Source: Kribbella soli
Lineage (GTDB): Bacteria; Actinomycetota; Actinomycetes; Propionibacteriales; Kribbellaceae
DNA length: 64,000 nucleotides
NCBI RefSeq assembly: GCF_004331345.1
Contig: NZ_SJJZ01000005.1
Coordinates: 248,001-312,000, forward strand
Direction: 5' to 3'
Part shown: positions 16,199 through 23,791 of the stretch, one piece after another
Layout of the letters: every line of letters begins with the position of its first letter
How positions within the stretch are numbered: the first letter of the stretch is position 1
Notes under the pieces: generated by a model
The model's database searches: none
Told to the model about the DNA's origin: nothing
What the model saw: only the letters and a program-made list of their open reading frames with translations
Program-made: the position numbers and the translations under genes

Positions 16199-17382
16199 AC
16201 CTGGAGTTCGCCGTCGCGGACGACGACCTGCCCGCCGGCGATCACGTACTCACGACGCGGCGCGCGGACCAGCACGTCCGGCGCGTTCTCGGCGTCGAGC
16301 AGCACGATGTCCGCGCGAGCGCCCACGGTCAGGCCGTGGTTCTCGCGGTGTACGAAGGCGGCGCCGTACGTCGTCGCGAGCTCGACCGCGTACGTCAGGT
16401 CCTCGTCGGTGCGGAGCCCGTGCAGCCGGGCGAAACCGCGGGCGATCTGCAGCAGGTCACCATCGCCGTACGGCGACCACAGGTCCCGGATGCCGTCGGT
16501 ACCGAGCCCGATCAGGACGCCCGCGGCGCGCATCTCCCGGAACGGGAGCGGTGCCGAGGTGGCCGGAGCGACCGTCGTCCAGGAGATCCCGGCCTCGCCG
16601 AGCTGGTCGACCATTTCGGCCCGCCGCGCCGGGGGTAGCTCACCGAGCGCGAACCCGTGCGACACGTTCACCTTGCCGTGCAGACCGGCGTGCACGGTGC
16701 GCTCGGCAATCAGTTCGTACTGGAACGCGCCGAGGTCGCCGTGGTCGTGCAGGTGCAGGTCGATCCCGACTCCGCGCCGGGCGGCGATCTCGAACAGCGC
16801 GTCCAGCTGGCCGACCGGGTCGCGGTCGATCGTCGCCGGGTCGAGACCGCCGATGCTCGTCGCTCCTTCGGCCGCGGCCCTGTCGAGCAGGTCGAGTACG
16901 CCGGGGCGCCGGAGTACGCCGTCCTGCGGGAACGCGACGATCTCCACGTCGACGGCGCCGTCGAGCGCGGCCGCGGCTTCCAAAACGTTGGCGATGCCAC
17001 GCAGTTCCACGCCGAGGTCGACGTCGACGTGCGTGCGCGTCGCCGTCGTACCGTGCCGGAGGAACTCACGCAGCACGGCCTTCGCGCCGCCGACGCTCGG
17101 GATGCCGTACTTGTCCCGCTCCGCGCGCTCGTGCGCGATCCGGCCCTGCGTGGTCGGCTGTCCGCCGTACGACACCCACGGCTGGCCCCACCAGCTCTTG
17201 TCGACGTGCGCGTGCGCGTTGACGAATCCCGGCAGTGCCAGCAGCCCACGCCCGTCGATCCGGTCCTCGACCGCTGTGCTGTTCCCGGCGGGGGAGAGGT
17301 CCGAGATCACGCCGTCGACGATCGTCACGTCGACCGCATCGCCGCCCCAAGGGCGCACGTCAGCAAGCAGCAAAGAGGTCAT
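16195..17382 (-). CDS. CodA-like amidohydrolase/deaminase
   Basis: This 395-aa metal-dependent hydrolase of the amidohydrolase superfamily is closest in pattern to cytosine deaminase and isopropylammelide-type enzymes. Metal ligands can be read: His57-x-His59 (VNAHAHVDKS), His210/His212 (LHLHDHGD), His242 (SHGFALG) and Asp296 (GTDGIRD). The N-terminal residues 1-55 plus the C-terminal strand form the small beta-sandwich. It heads a two-gene operon with the MFS transporter. A perfect TGGTATACCA palindrome stands 8 nt before its start codon, so expression is probably controlled by the adjacent GntR regulator. The likely role is uptake and deamination of a purine/pyrimidine-like or triazine-like heterocycle; the exact substrate is unknown. 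Confidence 0.88.
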   Translation of the reverse strand: MTSLLLADVRPWGGDAVDVTIVDGVISDLSPAGNSTAVEDRIDGRGLLALPGFVNAHAHVDKSWWGQPWVSYGGQPTTQGRIAHERAERDKYGIPSVGGAKAVLREFLRHGTTATRTHVDVDLGVELRGIANVLEAAAALDGAVDVEIVAFPQDGVLRRPGVLDLLDRAAAEGATSIGGLDPATIDRDPVGQLDALFEIAARRGVGIDLHLHDHGDLGAFQYELIAERTVHAGLHGKVNVSHGFALGELPPARRAEMVDQLGEAGISWTTVAPATSAPLPFREMRAAGVLIGLGTDGIRDLWSPYGDGDLLQIARGFARLHGLRTDEDLTYAVELATTYGAAFVHRENHGLTVGARADIVLLDAENAPDVLVRAPRREYVIAGGQVVVRDGELQV

Positions 17383-17390
17383 GCCGGAAA

Positions 17391-17400
17391 TGGTATACCA
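17391..17400. promoter_or_regulatory. GntR operator TGGTATACCA
   Basis: A perfect 10-bp palindrome sits 8 nt upstream of the deaminase start. Its near-copy TGGTATGCCA precedes the neighbouring FCD-type GntR gene. The TGGT-AT-ACCA form is a known shape for FadR-subfamily operators. Its position over the presumed ribosome-entry region suggests repression. Confidence 0.65.
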
Positions 17401-17415
17401 AATTGCGGAGGGTCT

Positions 17416-18054
17416 TCATTCCATGCCGCGGCTGCTCCGGAACAGGACGTGCGACTGGGCGAGATGCTCCTCGGCGAGGCGTTCGGCGGCCGCGACGTCC
17501 CGGTTGGCGATCGCGGTGAACAGCTCCAGGTGCTGGCCGGCGACCGCGATCAGGTCGTCGTGCTGGGTCAGCAGCCAGCGCATCCGGCTGCGCAACGGGC
17601 GCTCGATCTCGACCAGCAGTTCGTTGGACGCGAGCTCGGTCACGATCTCGTGGAAGTCGGCCGCCTTCCGCCGCGCGACGACGGCGTCCTTCGCCCGCGC
17701 CGCGGCCAGTTGCTCGTCCAGAACCGCCCGCAGCCGGTCGAGTCCTTCCCGGGTACGCCGTTCCGCAGCGAGCCGGAACGTCAGCGGCTCGAACGCCGTC
17801 CTGACCTCGGTCAGGTCGGCGATGTCGGAATCGGTGAACGTCCGCACCACCGCCCACGAGCGCGGCCGCAACGTCACCAGGCCCTCGCTGACGAGTGCCT
17901 TCAGGGCTTCCCGGACCGGCACCCGGCTGACGTCCAGCGCGGCCGCCAGCTCCCGCTCGACGAGCCGCTCACCGGGCGGGCGCAGGCCGTCGAGGATCTC
18001 ACCCCGCAGCTGCCGCGTGACCCGTTCGGTCTCGGACTCCCGACTCTCGCTCAT
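17416..18054 (-). CDS. GntR-family regulator, FadR/FCD subfamily
   Basis: This 212-aa DNA-binding regulator has a winged helix-turn-helix at about residues 8-72 (ERLVERELAAALDVSRVPVREALKAL). A helical FCD ligand domain follows at about residues 80-205, with metal/ligand residues in DFHEIVTELASNELL and the helix HLELFTAIANRD. The ATG (MSESRESETE) was chosen because it gives the normal short arm before the HTH. It lies upstream of, and in the same direction as, the deaminase-MFS operon, and palindromic boxes precede both units. It is therefore probably the local, autoregulated repressor relieved by the pathway substrate. Confidence 0.92.
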   Translation of the reverse strand: MSESRESETERVTRQLRGEILDGLRPPGERLVERELAAALDVSRVPVREALKALVSEGLVTLRPRSWAVVRTFTDSDIADLTEVRTAFEPLTFRLAAERRTREGLDRLRAVLDEQLAAARAKDAVVARRKAADFHEIVTELASNELLVEIERPLRSRMRWLLTQHDDLIAVAGQHLELFTAIANRDVAAAERLAEEHLAQSHVLFRSSRGME

Positions 18055-18071
18055 CGAACCTCTCCAGCTTT

Positions 18072-18081
18072 TGGTATGCCA
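18072..18081. promoter_or_regulatory. GntR operator TGGTATGCCA (autoregulatory)
   Basis: This 10-bp near-palindrome lies 17 nt upstream of the GntR start. It matches the perfect palindrome before the deaminase in nine of ten bases. A weaker relative, TGGCGTACCG, follows at 18091-18100. The spacing suggests two dimers binding the regulator's own promoter. Confidence 0.55.
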
Positions 18082-18117
18082 TCGCAAGCATGGCGTACCG
18101 GCAGCCGGTCGGGCGAA

Positions 18118-18606
18118 TCAGCCGGCCGACTTCTCCTTGATCAGGTCCTCGACGGCCTTCGGAATCGTGGTCTCGAAGTCGAGCAGCTTGGCCCACGTGA
18201 GCGTCACCGTGATCACGGCCATCTCGTCGTACAGGGCCTTCACGCCTTCGACCCAGCCCGGGTACTGCTCGTCGGTCATGACCTTGTGGCCGGCGACGAG
18301 GTAGCCCTCGGGGACGCCCGGGACGATGGTGACCTCGGCGGTGCCGCGGAGCAGCAGCACCTTGGGCGGGAACGCGCCGGTGTCGATGGTGAGCGCGACC
18401 TTCGGGTTCTTGCGGAGGGCGGCGACCTTGGCGGACTTCGGAACGGTGGCGATCACGATCTGCTCGCCCTCGACCCAGAACCCGATCGGGATCACCCGCG
18501 GGTCACCGTCCAGGCCGTCATAGGCGAAGCGGGCCGGCTCGTGGCCGTTCAGGAGCTGCTGCGAGTACGGCTTGGCGAGGATCTCGGCGATCTGCTGCTG
18601 GTTCAT
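18118..18606 (-). CDS. Pyridoxamine 5'-phosphate oxidase-family flavin-binding protein
   Basis: This 162-aa split-barrel protein is of the PNPOx-like/FMN- or F420-binding family. It shows the pattern RVIPIGFWVEGEQIVIAT, then KVAALRKNPKVALTID, where PNPOx-like proteins bind the cofactor phosphate. Such small actinomycete members often act as flavin or F420H2 reductases. The actual cofactor and substrate are unknown here. I chose the ATG with GGAAA at a suitable distance upstream and rejected extensions across the divergent gene. It is divergent from the 620-aa glycosidase-like gene, with 84 nt between starts. Confidence 0.85.
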   Translation of the reverse strand: MNQQQIAEILAKPYSQQLLNGHEPARFAYDGLDGDPRVIPIGFWVEGEQIVIATVPKSAKVAALRKNPKVALTIDTGAFPPKVLLLRGTAEVTIVPGVPEGYLVAGHKVMTDEQYPGWVEGVKALYDEMAVITVTLTWAKLLDFETTIPKAVEDLIKEKSAG

Positions 18607-18690
18607 CTCGGTTTCCAATCTGAGGAGGCTGGTTCTCATCAGGGGGACGAAGCCGCCGCACGGTTCTCGACATCGATAGGTTGGCGAATC

Positions 18691-20553
18691 GTGGAGAGTT
18701 TTGAATTCGGTCGCGGGACGGTCGAGCTCGCCGACGACGGGGCGGTCGCGCAGGTGCTGCACCCGGACGGACGGCGTGTTCTGCTCGAAGAGAGCTCGGT
18801 GCACGACAGTCTGCATGCTTGGGGCAAGGGATTCGTGATCACCGACCGCGGCGCGCACCGGTTCGACGCCCCGGCGTTCACCCGGTGGCGGAGCAGCGGC
18901 ATCGATCTGATGTACCGGTTCGGCGACCTGGAGCTCCGCGTCGGCCGCCGCTTCGGTGAGCAGTGGACCGAGACGTACGAGCTCCGCAACACGAGCGAAG
19001 ACGCCATCGAGCTGGGTTCGCTGGCGATCAGTACGCCGTACCGCGATGTCTACACGTCGAGCCGGGAGAGTCTCACCGGTGCGGTGCACGCACACGTCTG
19101 GACGGGCGGCGCGGACGCGTGGGTCTGGGCGGTGCCGATGGACGGCAGCGGACCGGGGCTCGGGCTGCAGCTCAAGGAGGGCGAGCTCTGGGCGTACTCG
19201 GTCGAGTCCCGCGAGCCCGGCACGAGCAGCAACATCCGCGGCCACATCTACCTCCATGTCACCGACCACGCACGAGTACCTGCCGCGATGGGTGGCCAAC
19301 CGGCGATCACACTCGCACCGGGAGCGTCGTACCGCTGGACCTGGCAGCTGGCCTGGTACGACGACCTGCCCGCCTTCCACGCGGACCGCGCGCCGCTCAT
19401 CGACGCCGACCGCCTCGCGGCCGAGGTCGACGAGACGATCGGGCTCCACGACGGGCGCGAGATCACCAGCGCCGAGCCCGGCATCACGTACGTCGAAGCA
19501 CCCGACGGCAGGTCCCGGATCGCGGTCCTCTTCCACGAGCCGCTGCGGACGATCGCCGAGCGCCGCGCCCGCTTCGTCCTCGACCGTCAGCGGCGGCCGG
19601 AGCTGTCCGACAGCCGCAAGTTCGCGTTCGTGCCGTACGACAACGAGAGCGGTCTCACCGTCCTGTCCAGCGCCTGGCGCGACTGGTCCGATGCCCGCGA
19701 ACGCGTCGGCATGGCCCTTCTGCTGCAGGAGGTTCGCGACCGCGGCTGGGGCGACCGCGCCGAACTGGACGAGGCGCTGGCCGGCTACGAGCAGTTCGTC
19801 CGCGAGCATCTGCTCGACGAGCAAGGCACGATCCAGGACGACAGCGTCCACCAGAACGCCGTACGCCTGTACAACTTCCCGTGGTTCGCCCGCTTCCTGC
19901 TCGGCCAGGGTGATCGCGCCGGGGCGACCCGCATCCTCAACCGGTACTACGAACTCGGCGGCGACCACTTCCTCGCCTTCGACCTCGGCCCGCTGCTGAG
20001 CGAACTCGGCCTCCACGAGCACCTCGTCCGGCACGCGAAGACCTTCATCGGGTACGGCGACGAGCTGCCGCCGCACGAGGTGAACTACGAGCAGTCGATG
20101 GTCGCCCCGCTTCTCGAGCTGCTCGTTGCGGCGTACCGGATCGCACCGGACCAGATCGACGGCGCCGAGCTGACCCGTCGCCTCCCCTGGCTGACCGCGT
20201 TCGCCGCCGACCAGCCCGACGTACGACTGCGGCATGTGCCGATCCGGCACTGGGACGGCTACTGGTTCGGCCGGCTGCGCCTGTGGGGCGATGTCTTCCC
20301 GCATTACTGGTCCGCGTTGAGCGCCGTCGTGTACGCCGCCTGGCCGCGGGAACTCGTGACGCCCGAGCAAGCCGCGTGGCTGGATCGCGCGGAGGACGCG
20401 ATCCTCCGCGCGAACCTGGTCAGCTTCGCCGCGGACGGATCGGCGACCTGCGCGTTCGTGTACCCGAGCTGCGTCAACGGGCAGCCCGCTCACATCGCCG
20501 ACCCGCTCGCGAACGACCAGGACTGGGCCCTCGTCTACGCCTTACGTCGTTAG
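18691..20553 (+). CDS. Six-hairpin glycosidase-like protein, unassigned
   Basis: This 620-aa protein has no signal peptide. The N-terminal ~270 residues are beta-rich and aromatic (ELRVGRRFGEQWTETYELRN, LAPGASYRWTWQLAWYDDL), resembling the carbohydrate-binding sandwich that precedes a toroid. From about residue 300 on it is helical with repeated pairs (WRDWSDARERVG, YNFPWFARFLLGQGDRAGATRILNRYYELGGDHF). That is the style of an (alpha/alpha)6 six-hairpin glycosidase. Candidate acids include the Glu/Asp in HEVNYEQSM and the aromatic RHWDGYWFGRLRLWGD strip. I do not recognise a GH family. The GTG start has only a weak AGG ribosome site. Its end overlaps the convergent lyase-family gene by 12 nt. 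Confidence 0.75.
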   Translation: MESFEFGRGTVELADDGAVAQVLHPDGRRVLLEESSVHDSLHAWGKGFVITDRGAHRFDAPAFTRWRSSGIDLMYRFGDLELRVGRRFGEQWTETYELRNTSEDAIELGSLAISTPYRDVYTSSRESLTGAVHAHVWTGGADAWVWAVPMDGSGPGLGLQLKEGELWAYSVESREPGTSSNIRGHIYLHVTDHARVPAAMGGQPAITLAPGASYRWTWQLAWYDDLPAFHADRAPLIDADRLAAEVDETIGLHDGREITSAEPGITYVEAPDGRSRIAVLFHEPLRTIAERRARFVLDRQRRPELSDSRKFAFVPYDNESGLTVLSSAWRDWSDARERVGMALLLQEVRDRGWGDRAELDEALAGYEQFVREHLLDEQGTIQDDSVHQNAVRLYNFPWFARFLLGQGDRAGATRILNRYYELGGDHFLAFDLGPLLSELGLHEHLVRHAKTFIGYGDELPPHEVNYEQSMVAPLLELLVAAYRIAPDQIDGAELTRRLPWLTAFAADQPDVRLRHVPIRHWDGYWFGRLRLWGDVFPHYWSALSAVVYAAWPRELVTPEQAAWLDRAEDAILRANLVSFAADGSATCAFVYPSCVNGQPAHIADPLANDQDWALVYALRR

Positions 20554-21252
20554 CGTCGGCAGCAGTTCCCGAAGCTGGGCCATCACGTACTCGTGCACGC
20601 TCGTCCCGTACGAGATCCGCGTCGCGCCGGCTGCCGCGAGCTCGGCCGGCGTCGGTCCACCGGTCTTCGCATGCCCGTTGATCGGTCCGCCGACCGCTTC
20701 GGCCACCTGGGCGAGTTGGTCGAGCGGGGCGAGGATCGGATACACACAGTCCACCCCGGCGCGCCGGTACGCGCGCCCTCGCCGTACCGCCTCGTCGACC
20801 GGGTCGTCCACCGGTCGGATGAAGGTGTCGACGCGCGCGTTGATCACCAGCTCGGCCCCCGCGGCGGCACGTACTTCGGTCAGATAGTCCGCCTGCTGGG
20901 CGATGTCGACCAACGCACCGCCGACCGAGTCCTCGAGGTTGCAGCCGACCGCGCCGGTCTCCAGCAACCGCTCCGCGAACTCCTTCGGCGGCAGACCGTA
21001 CCCCGCCTCGACGTCGGCGGTGACGGGTACGTCGACCGCGCGGACGATCCGCGCCACGGCGGCGAACATCGTCTCCGGCGGGGTCAGCTGCCCGTCGTCG
21101 TACCCGAGCACGCGGGCGACTGCGCCGCTGCTCGTGGCCACCGCGGAGAAGCCGGCCTCGGCGACCAGACGTGCGCTCACCGGGTCCCAGGCGTTCGGGA
21201 GAACCAGGGGAGTGCCGCCGTGGTGAAGTGCTCTGAACAGTTCGGCTGTCAT
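20542..21252 (-). CDS. Isocitrate lyase/PEP mutase-superfamily enzyme
   Basis: This 236-aa TIM-barrel C-C or C-P lyase has the superfamily's conserved residues: NAWDPVSARLV (20-30), Asp80 and Glu82 in TADVEAGYG (metal binding), Glu107-Asp108 in NLEDS, and INARVDTF. It lacks the KKCGH-type catalytic loop of true isocitrate lyase, as usual in this short oxaloacetate-hydrolase/carboxyvinyl-carboxyphosphonate group. The exact reaction cannot be assigned. It is 10 nt downstream of the AhpD-like gene, and the two are presumably one operon. Confidence 0.88.
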   Translation of the reverse strand: MTAELFRALHHGGTPLVLPNAWDPVSARLVAEAGFSAVATSSGAVARVLGYDDGQLTPPETMFAAVARIVRAVDVPVTADVEAGYGLPPKEFAERLLETGAVGCNLEDSVGGALVDIAQQADYLTEVRAAAGAELVINARVDTFIRPVDDPVDEAVRRGRAYRRAGVDCVYPILAPLDQLAQVAEAVGGPINGHAKTGGPTPAELAAAGATRISYGTSVHEYVMAQLRELLPTLTT

Positions 21253-21262
21253 CGCTGCGACC

Positions 21263-21724
21263 TCACGGCTTGTAGTGGCCGGGCTCCATCCGACCGGTGA
21301 CCCCGACCCGGGTCCACATGTTGATGGTGATGATCAGCGCGATCAGCTGCGCCAGGTCCTTCTCGTCGAACGCCTGCGCCGCGACCTCGTACACGTCGTC
21401 CGGGACGTGGTCGACGCTCACCAGCGTGATCGCTTCGGCCAGCTGCAGCGCAGCCTGCTCCTGCTCGGTGTAGAACTTCGGCGCCTCGCGCCACACCGGC
21501 AGCAGCGTGATCCGCTGCTGCTGATCCTCGCCGAACTCCAGCAGGTCGAGCGAGTGCATGTCGGTGCAGTACGCGCATCCGTTGATCTGCGAGGCCCGGA
21601 TCCGGACCAGGTGCGCCAACTTCGGGTCGAGCCCGTCGTCCGACACCCGGTCCAGCTCGATCATCGCCTTGTAGAAGTCCGGCACCAGGTTGGCGAGCTT
21701 GACCCGCCGCGTTGTTGTGCTCAT
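21263..21724 (-). CDS. Carboxymuconolactone decarboxylase/AhpD-like peroxidase
   Basis: This 153-aa protein is of the AhpD-like fold. The redox pair Cys50-x2-Cys53 followed by His57 (CAYCTDMHSLD) is the peroxidase core motif. It is preceded by VRIRASQING, the family signature, and the helix LAEAITLVS follows. Such proteins reduce peroxides using dithiols in the cytosol. It leads an operon with the lyase-family gene downstream. The start ATG gives a normal N-terminus with no extension. Confidence 0.92.
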   Translation of the reverse strand: MSTTTRRVKLANLVPDFYKAMIELDRVSDDGLDPKLAHLVRIRASQINGCAYCTDMHSLDLLEFGEDQQQRITLLPVWREAPKFYTEQEQAALQLAEAITLVSVDHVPDDVYEVAAQAFDEKDLAQLIALIITINMWTRVGVTGRMEPGHYKP

Positions 21725-21793
21725 GCCTTCAACCTAGACATGAACCGGCCCAGCCCCATGGTCCAATCCCCGCAGAGATCAGGGGGCCAATTG

Positions 21794-21979
21794 TCAGGCC
21801 TTGGGGCGACGCACCAGACGGCGCCAGGAGCGGGTCATCGCGTTCCCCTGCGCTCGCTGGATCGGCTTGAGGAGTTCGTCCACGGCCGACCCCAGCGGTG
21901 CCAGGTCGTCGGTCGGCGGCGGCGCGGGCTTTGTTGCCGCGGGCTCGGGTGTGGTCGGGGTACGACGAAATGCAGACAT
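21794..21979 (-). CDS. Small hypothetical protein, Pro/Ala-rich N-terminus
   Basis: This 61-residue ORF has a Pro/Thr/Ala-rich N-terminal half and a basic C-terminal tail (MTRSWRRLVRRPKA). A GGGGAT-like ribosome site is found near the ATG. No family is recognised. It lies between the AhpD-like and MarR genes in about 370 nt otherwise unoccupied. Codon bias agrees only weakly with neighbours, so it may not be expressed. Confidence 0.35.
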   Translation of the reverse strand: MSAFRRTPTTPEPAATKPAPPPTDDLAPLGSAVDELLKPIQRAQGNAMTRSWRRLVRRPKA

Positions 21980-22099
21980 GACATCCCCTGGGGGGAGAGG
22001 GCCGGTGCGGCCGGCACCTCAAGCGGATGTCAACGGATTCCGGAACTACCTCGACACTACTCCTGTCTGGTCCGGAAAGCGCTAGCCAAGACCCGGCGT

Positions 22100-22564
22100 T
22101 CACGCGGTCGTGCTCCGAGCGGCCGCGTCGAGGTTGGCTTCAAGGCGCCGCAGTACGTCGAGAGCGTCGGACTGCTGGGCCGCGGTGAGGTCACCGACCG
22201 CGATCTTCTCGAGGTCTGCCCAGCTGCGCTCGACCTCGCGGCGAACCGCCTGACTGGCGGGGGTCGCCTCGATGATCGTGGCGCGCTTGTCGGTGGGGCT
22301 GGGCCGGCTGCGGACGAATCCCGCGTTCTCGAGCCGCCGGACCATCCGGGTCATCGTCGCGGAGTCCGAGTCGAGCGTGCGGACCAGTTCGGTCTGGGTC
22401 TGCGGACCACGCTCCCACAGCTGCATCATCACCAGCTCCTGGCCGAGGTGCAGGCCGACACCGCGCAGCATCTGCTGCGCCAGCATGCGCTGCAGGCGTG
22501 CCACTCGGACGATCGCGTTGGTCAGCGGCTGTGCAGGCATGGAGGCCTGATCGCCAGAAGTCAT
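22100..22564 (-). CDS. MarR-family transcriptional regulator
   Basis: This 154-aa winged-helix dimeric repressor shows the MarR core: GQELVMMQLWERGPQTQTELVRTL, the recognition helix DSATMTRMVRRLENAGFV, and the wing RSPTDKRATIIEATP with its conserved D-x-R. MarR proteins usually control detoxification or efflux genes and lose DNA on binding phenolic or lipophilic ligands. I chose the ATG after which the sequence is MTSGDQASMP and rejected a longer form that would overlap the operators. It is divergent from an Old Yellow Enzyme/exporter pair with two near-identical palindromes between them. Confidence 0.92.
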   Translation of the reverse strand: MTSGDQASMPAQPLTNAIVRVARLQRMLAQQMLRGVGLHLGQELVMMQLWERGPQTQTELVRTLDSDSATMTRMVRRLENAGFVRSRPSPTDKRATIIEATPASQAVRREVERSWADLEKIAVGDLTAAQQSDALDVLRRLEANLDAAARSTTA

Positions 22565-22577
22565 CGTCACCTCATAT

Positions 22578-22593
22578 AGCTGTTCGGACAGCT
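22578..22593. promoter_or_regulatory. MarR operator 1
   Basis: AGCTGTTCGGACAGCT has perfect 6-bp arms around TCGG and lies 13 nt upstream of the marR-type start codon. It shares CTGTTCG-ACAG with the second box 56 nt away. Its placement fits autorepression. Confidence 0.65.
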
Positions 22594-22648
22594 GAACCCT
22601 ACCACGCCTGCCCGATAGCCGCTTGCGGAATGGATCTGGTGTGATTAA

Positions 22649-22660
22649 CTGTTCGAACAG
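22649..22660. promoter_or_regulatory. MarR operator 2, perfect 12-bp palindrome
   Basis: CTGTTCGAACAG reads the same on both strands and differs by one base from the core of operator 1. It lies 50 nt upstream of the Old Yellow Enzyme start, where it would cover the promoter. The two boxes together imply that the MarR protein controls both transcription units. Confidence 0.7.
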
Positions 22661-22709
22661 GTAATTGCTCTCCATGTCGGCGAGAGCTCGTCTAGAAACG
22701 GAATCCACC

Positions 22710-23789
22710 ATGCCCACCGCCTTCGACCCCTACGCGTTGGGGGACGTCCGCCTGCCCAACCGCATCGTCATGGCCCCGATGACCCGCAGCCGCGCCGACC
22801 GACCCGGCGCCACCCCGGCGAACCTCGCCGCCGAGTACTACGCCCAACGGGCGGGTGCCGGCCTGATCGTCACCGAAGGAACCCAGCCGTCCCCGGTCGG
22901 TCAGGGGTACCCCGACACGCCAGGACTGCACTCCGCGGAACAGGTCGCCGCCTGGCGAGCGGTGACCGACGCGGTGCATCGCGCCGGCGGCGTGATCTAT
23001 GCGCAGCTCCTGCACACCGGTCGGATCGGCCACCCGAGTCTGCTGCCCGACGACCTGCACCCGGTCGCCCCGTCCGCGGTGGCTGCCGCCGGCCAGGTCT
23101 TCACGGACGACGGCCTGCAGGACCTGGTCACCCCGAAAGCTTTGACGGAGTCCGGCATCCATCAGACCGTTGACGACTACGCGACCGCCGCGCGCAACGC
23201 GCTCGCGGCCGGATTTGACGGCGTCGAGCTGCACGGCGGCAACGGTTACCTGATCCACCAGTTCCTCGCGCCCAACACGAACCGCCGTACGGACGACTGG
23301 GGTGGATCGCCCGAGGCCCGGACGCGGTTCGTCGTCGAGTTGGCGAGGGCCGTGGCCGGGGTGACCGGCCCGGGGAAGGTCGGACTCCGGATCGCCCCCG
23401 GCAGCTCGGCGAACGGCATCGAGGAGAACGATCCGGAGGACACCTACCTCATGCTGCTCGCGCGCCTGAGGCCGCTCGACCTGAGCTATCTGCATGTCAT
23501 GGAGGCTCCGGGGCAACGCGACCTGACGCACCGGCTGCGCAAGGAGTGGCCGGGCACGCTGATCCTGAACCCGGACACCGGATCCGAGCCGACCGGCCCG
23601 GACGCACTGGGACTCATCGAAGACGGTACGGCGGACCTCATCGCGTTCGGGGCGCTGTTCCTGGCGAACCCCGATCTGCCGACCCGGCTCGCGGCCGGCG
23701 GCCCGTTCAACACGCCGGACCGCGCCACCTTCTACGGCGGTGACCACCGGGGTTACACCGACTACCCGACGATCGACGGGAGGGCCTGA
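22710..23789 (+). CDS. Old Yellow Enzyme-family alkene reductase
   Basis: This 359-aa FMN-dependent NAD(P)H:flavin oxidoreductase of the NemA/OYE class reduces activated C=C bonds or nitro groups of electrophiles in the cytosol. The start LPNRIVMAPMTRSRA is the family FMN loop. His175 and Asn178 in HGGNGYLIHQF are the substrate-anchoring pair, and NTNRRTDDWGGS is the family signature. It is followed after only 2 nt by an exporter gene, and a MarR regulator is divergent. The set looks like a detoxification-plus-efflux unit for reactive compounds. A TTG start upstream was rejected because it overlaps the operator region. Confidence 0.95.
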   Translation: MPTAFDPYALGDVRLPNRIVMAPMTRSRADRPGATPANLAAEYYAQRAGAGLIVTEGTQPSPVGQGYPDTPGLHSAEQVAAWRAVTDAVHRAGGVIYAQLLHTGRIGHPSLLPDDLHPVAPSAVAAAGQVFTDDGLQDLVTPKALTESGIHQTVDDYATAARNALAAGFDGVELHGGNGYLIHQFLAPNTNRRTDDWGGSPEARTRFVVELARAVAGVTGPGKVGLRIAPGSSANGIEENDPEDTYLMLLARLRPLDLSYLHVMEAPGQRDLTHRLRKEWPGTLILNPDTGSEPTGPDALGLIEDGTADLIAFGALFLANPDLPTRLAAGGPFNTPDRATFYGGDHRGYTDYPTIDGRA

Positions 23790-23791
23790 TC

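Noticed and set aside
16657-18690. Upstream 678-codon extension of the glycosidase-like gene
   Set aside because: It crosses the deaminase, GntR and PNPOx genes in antisense and contains no family sequence. The real gene starts at the GTG at 18691.
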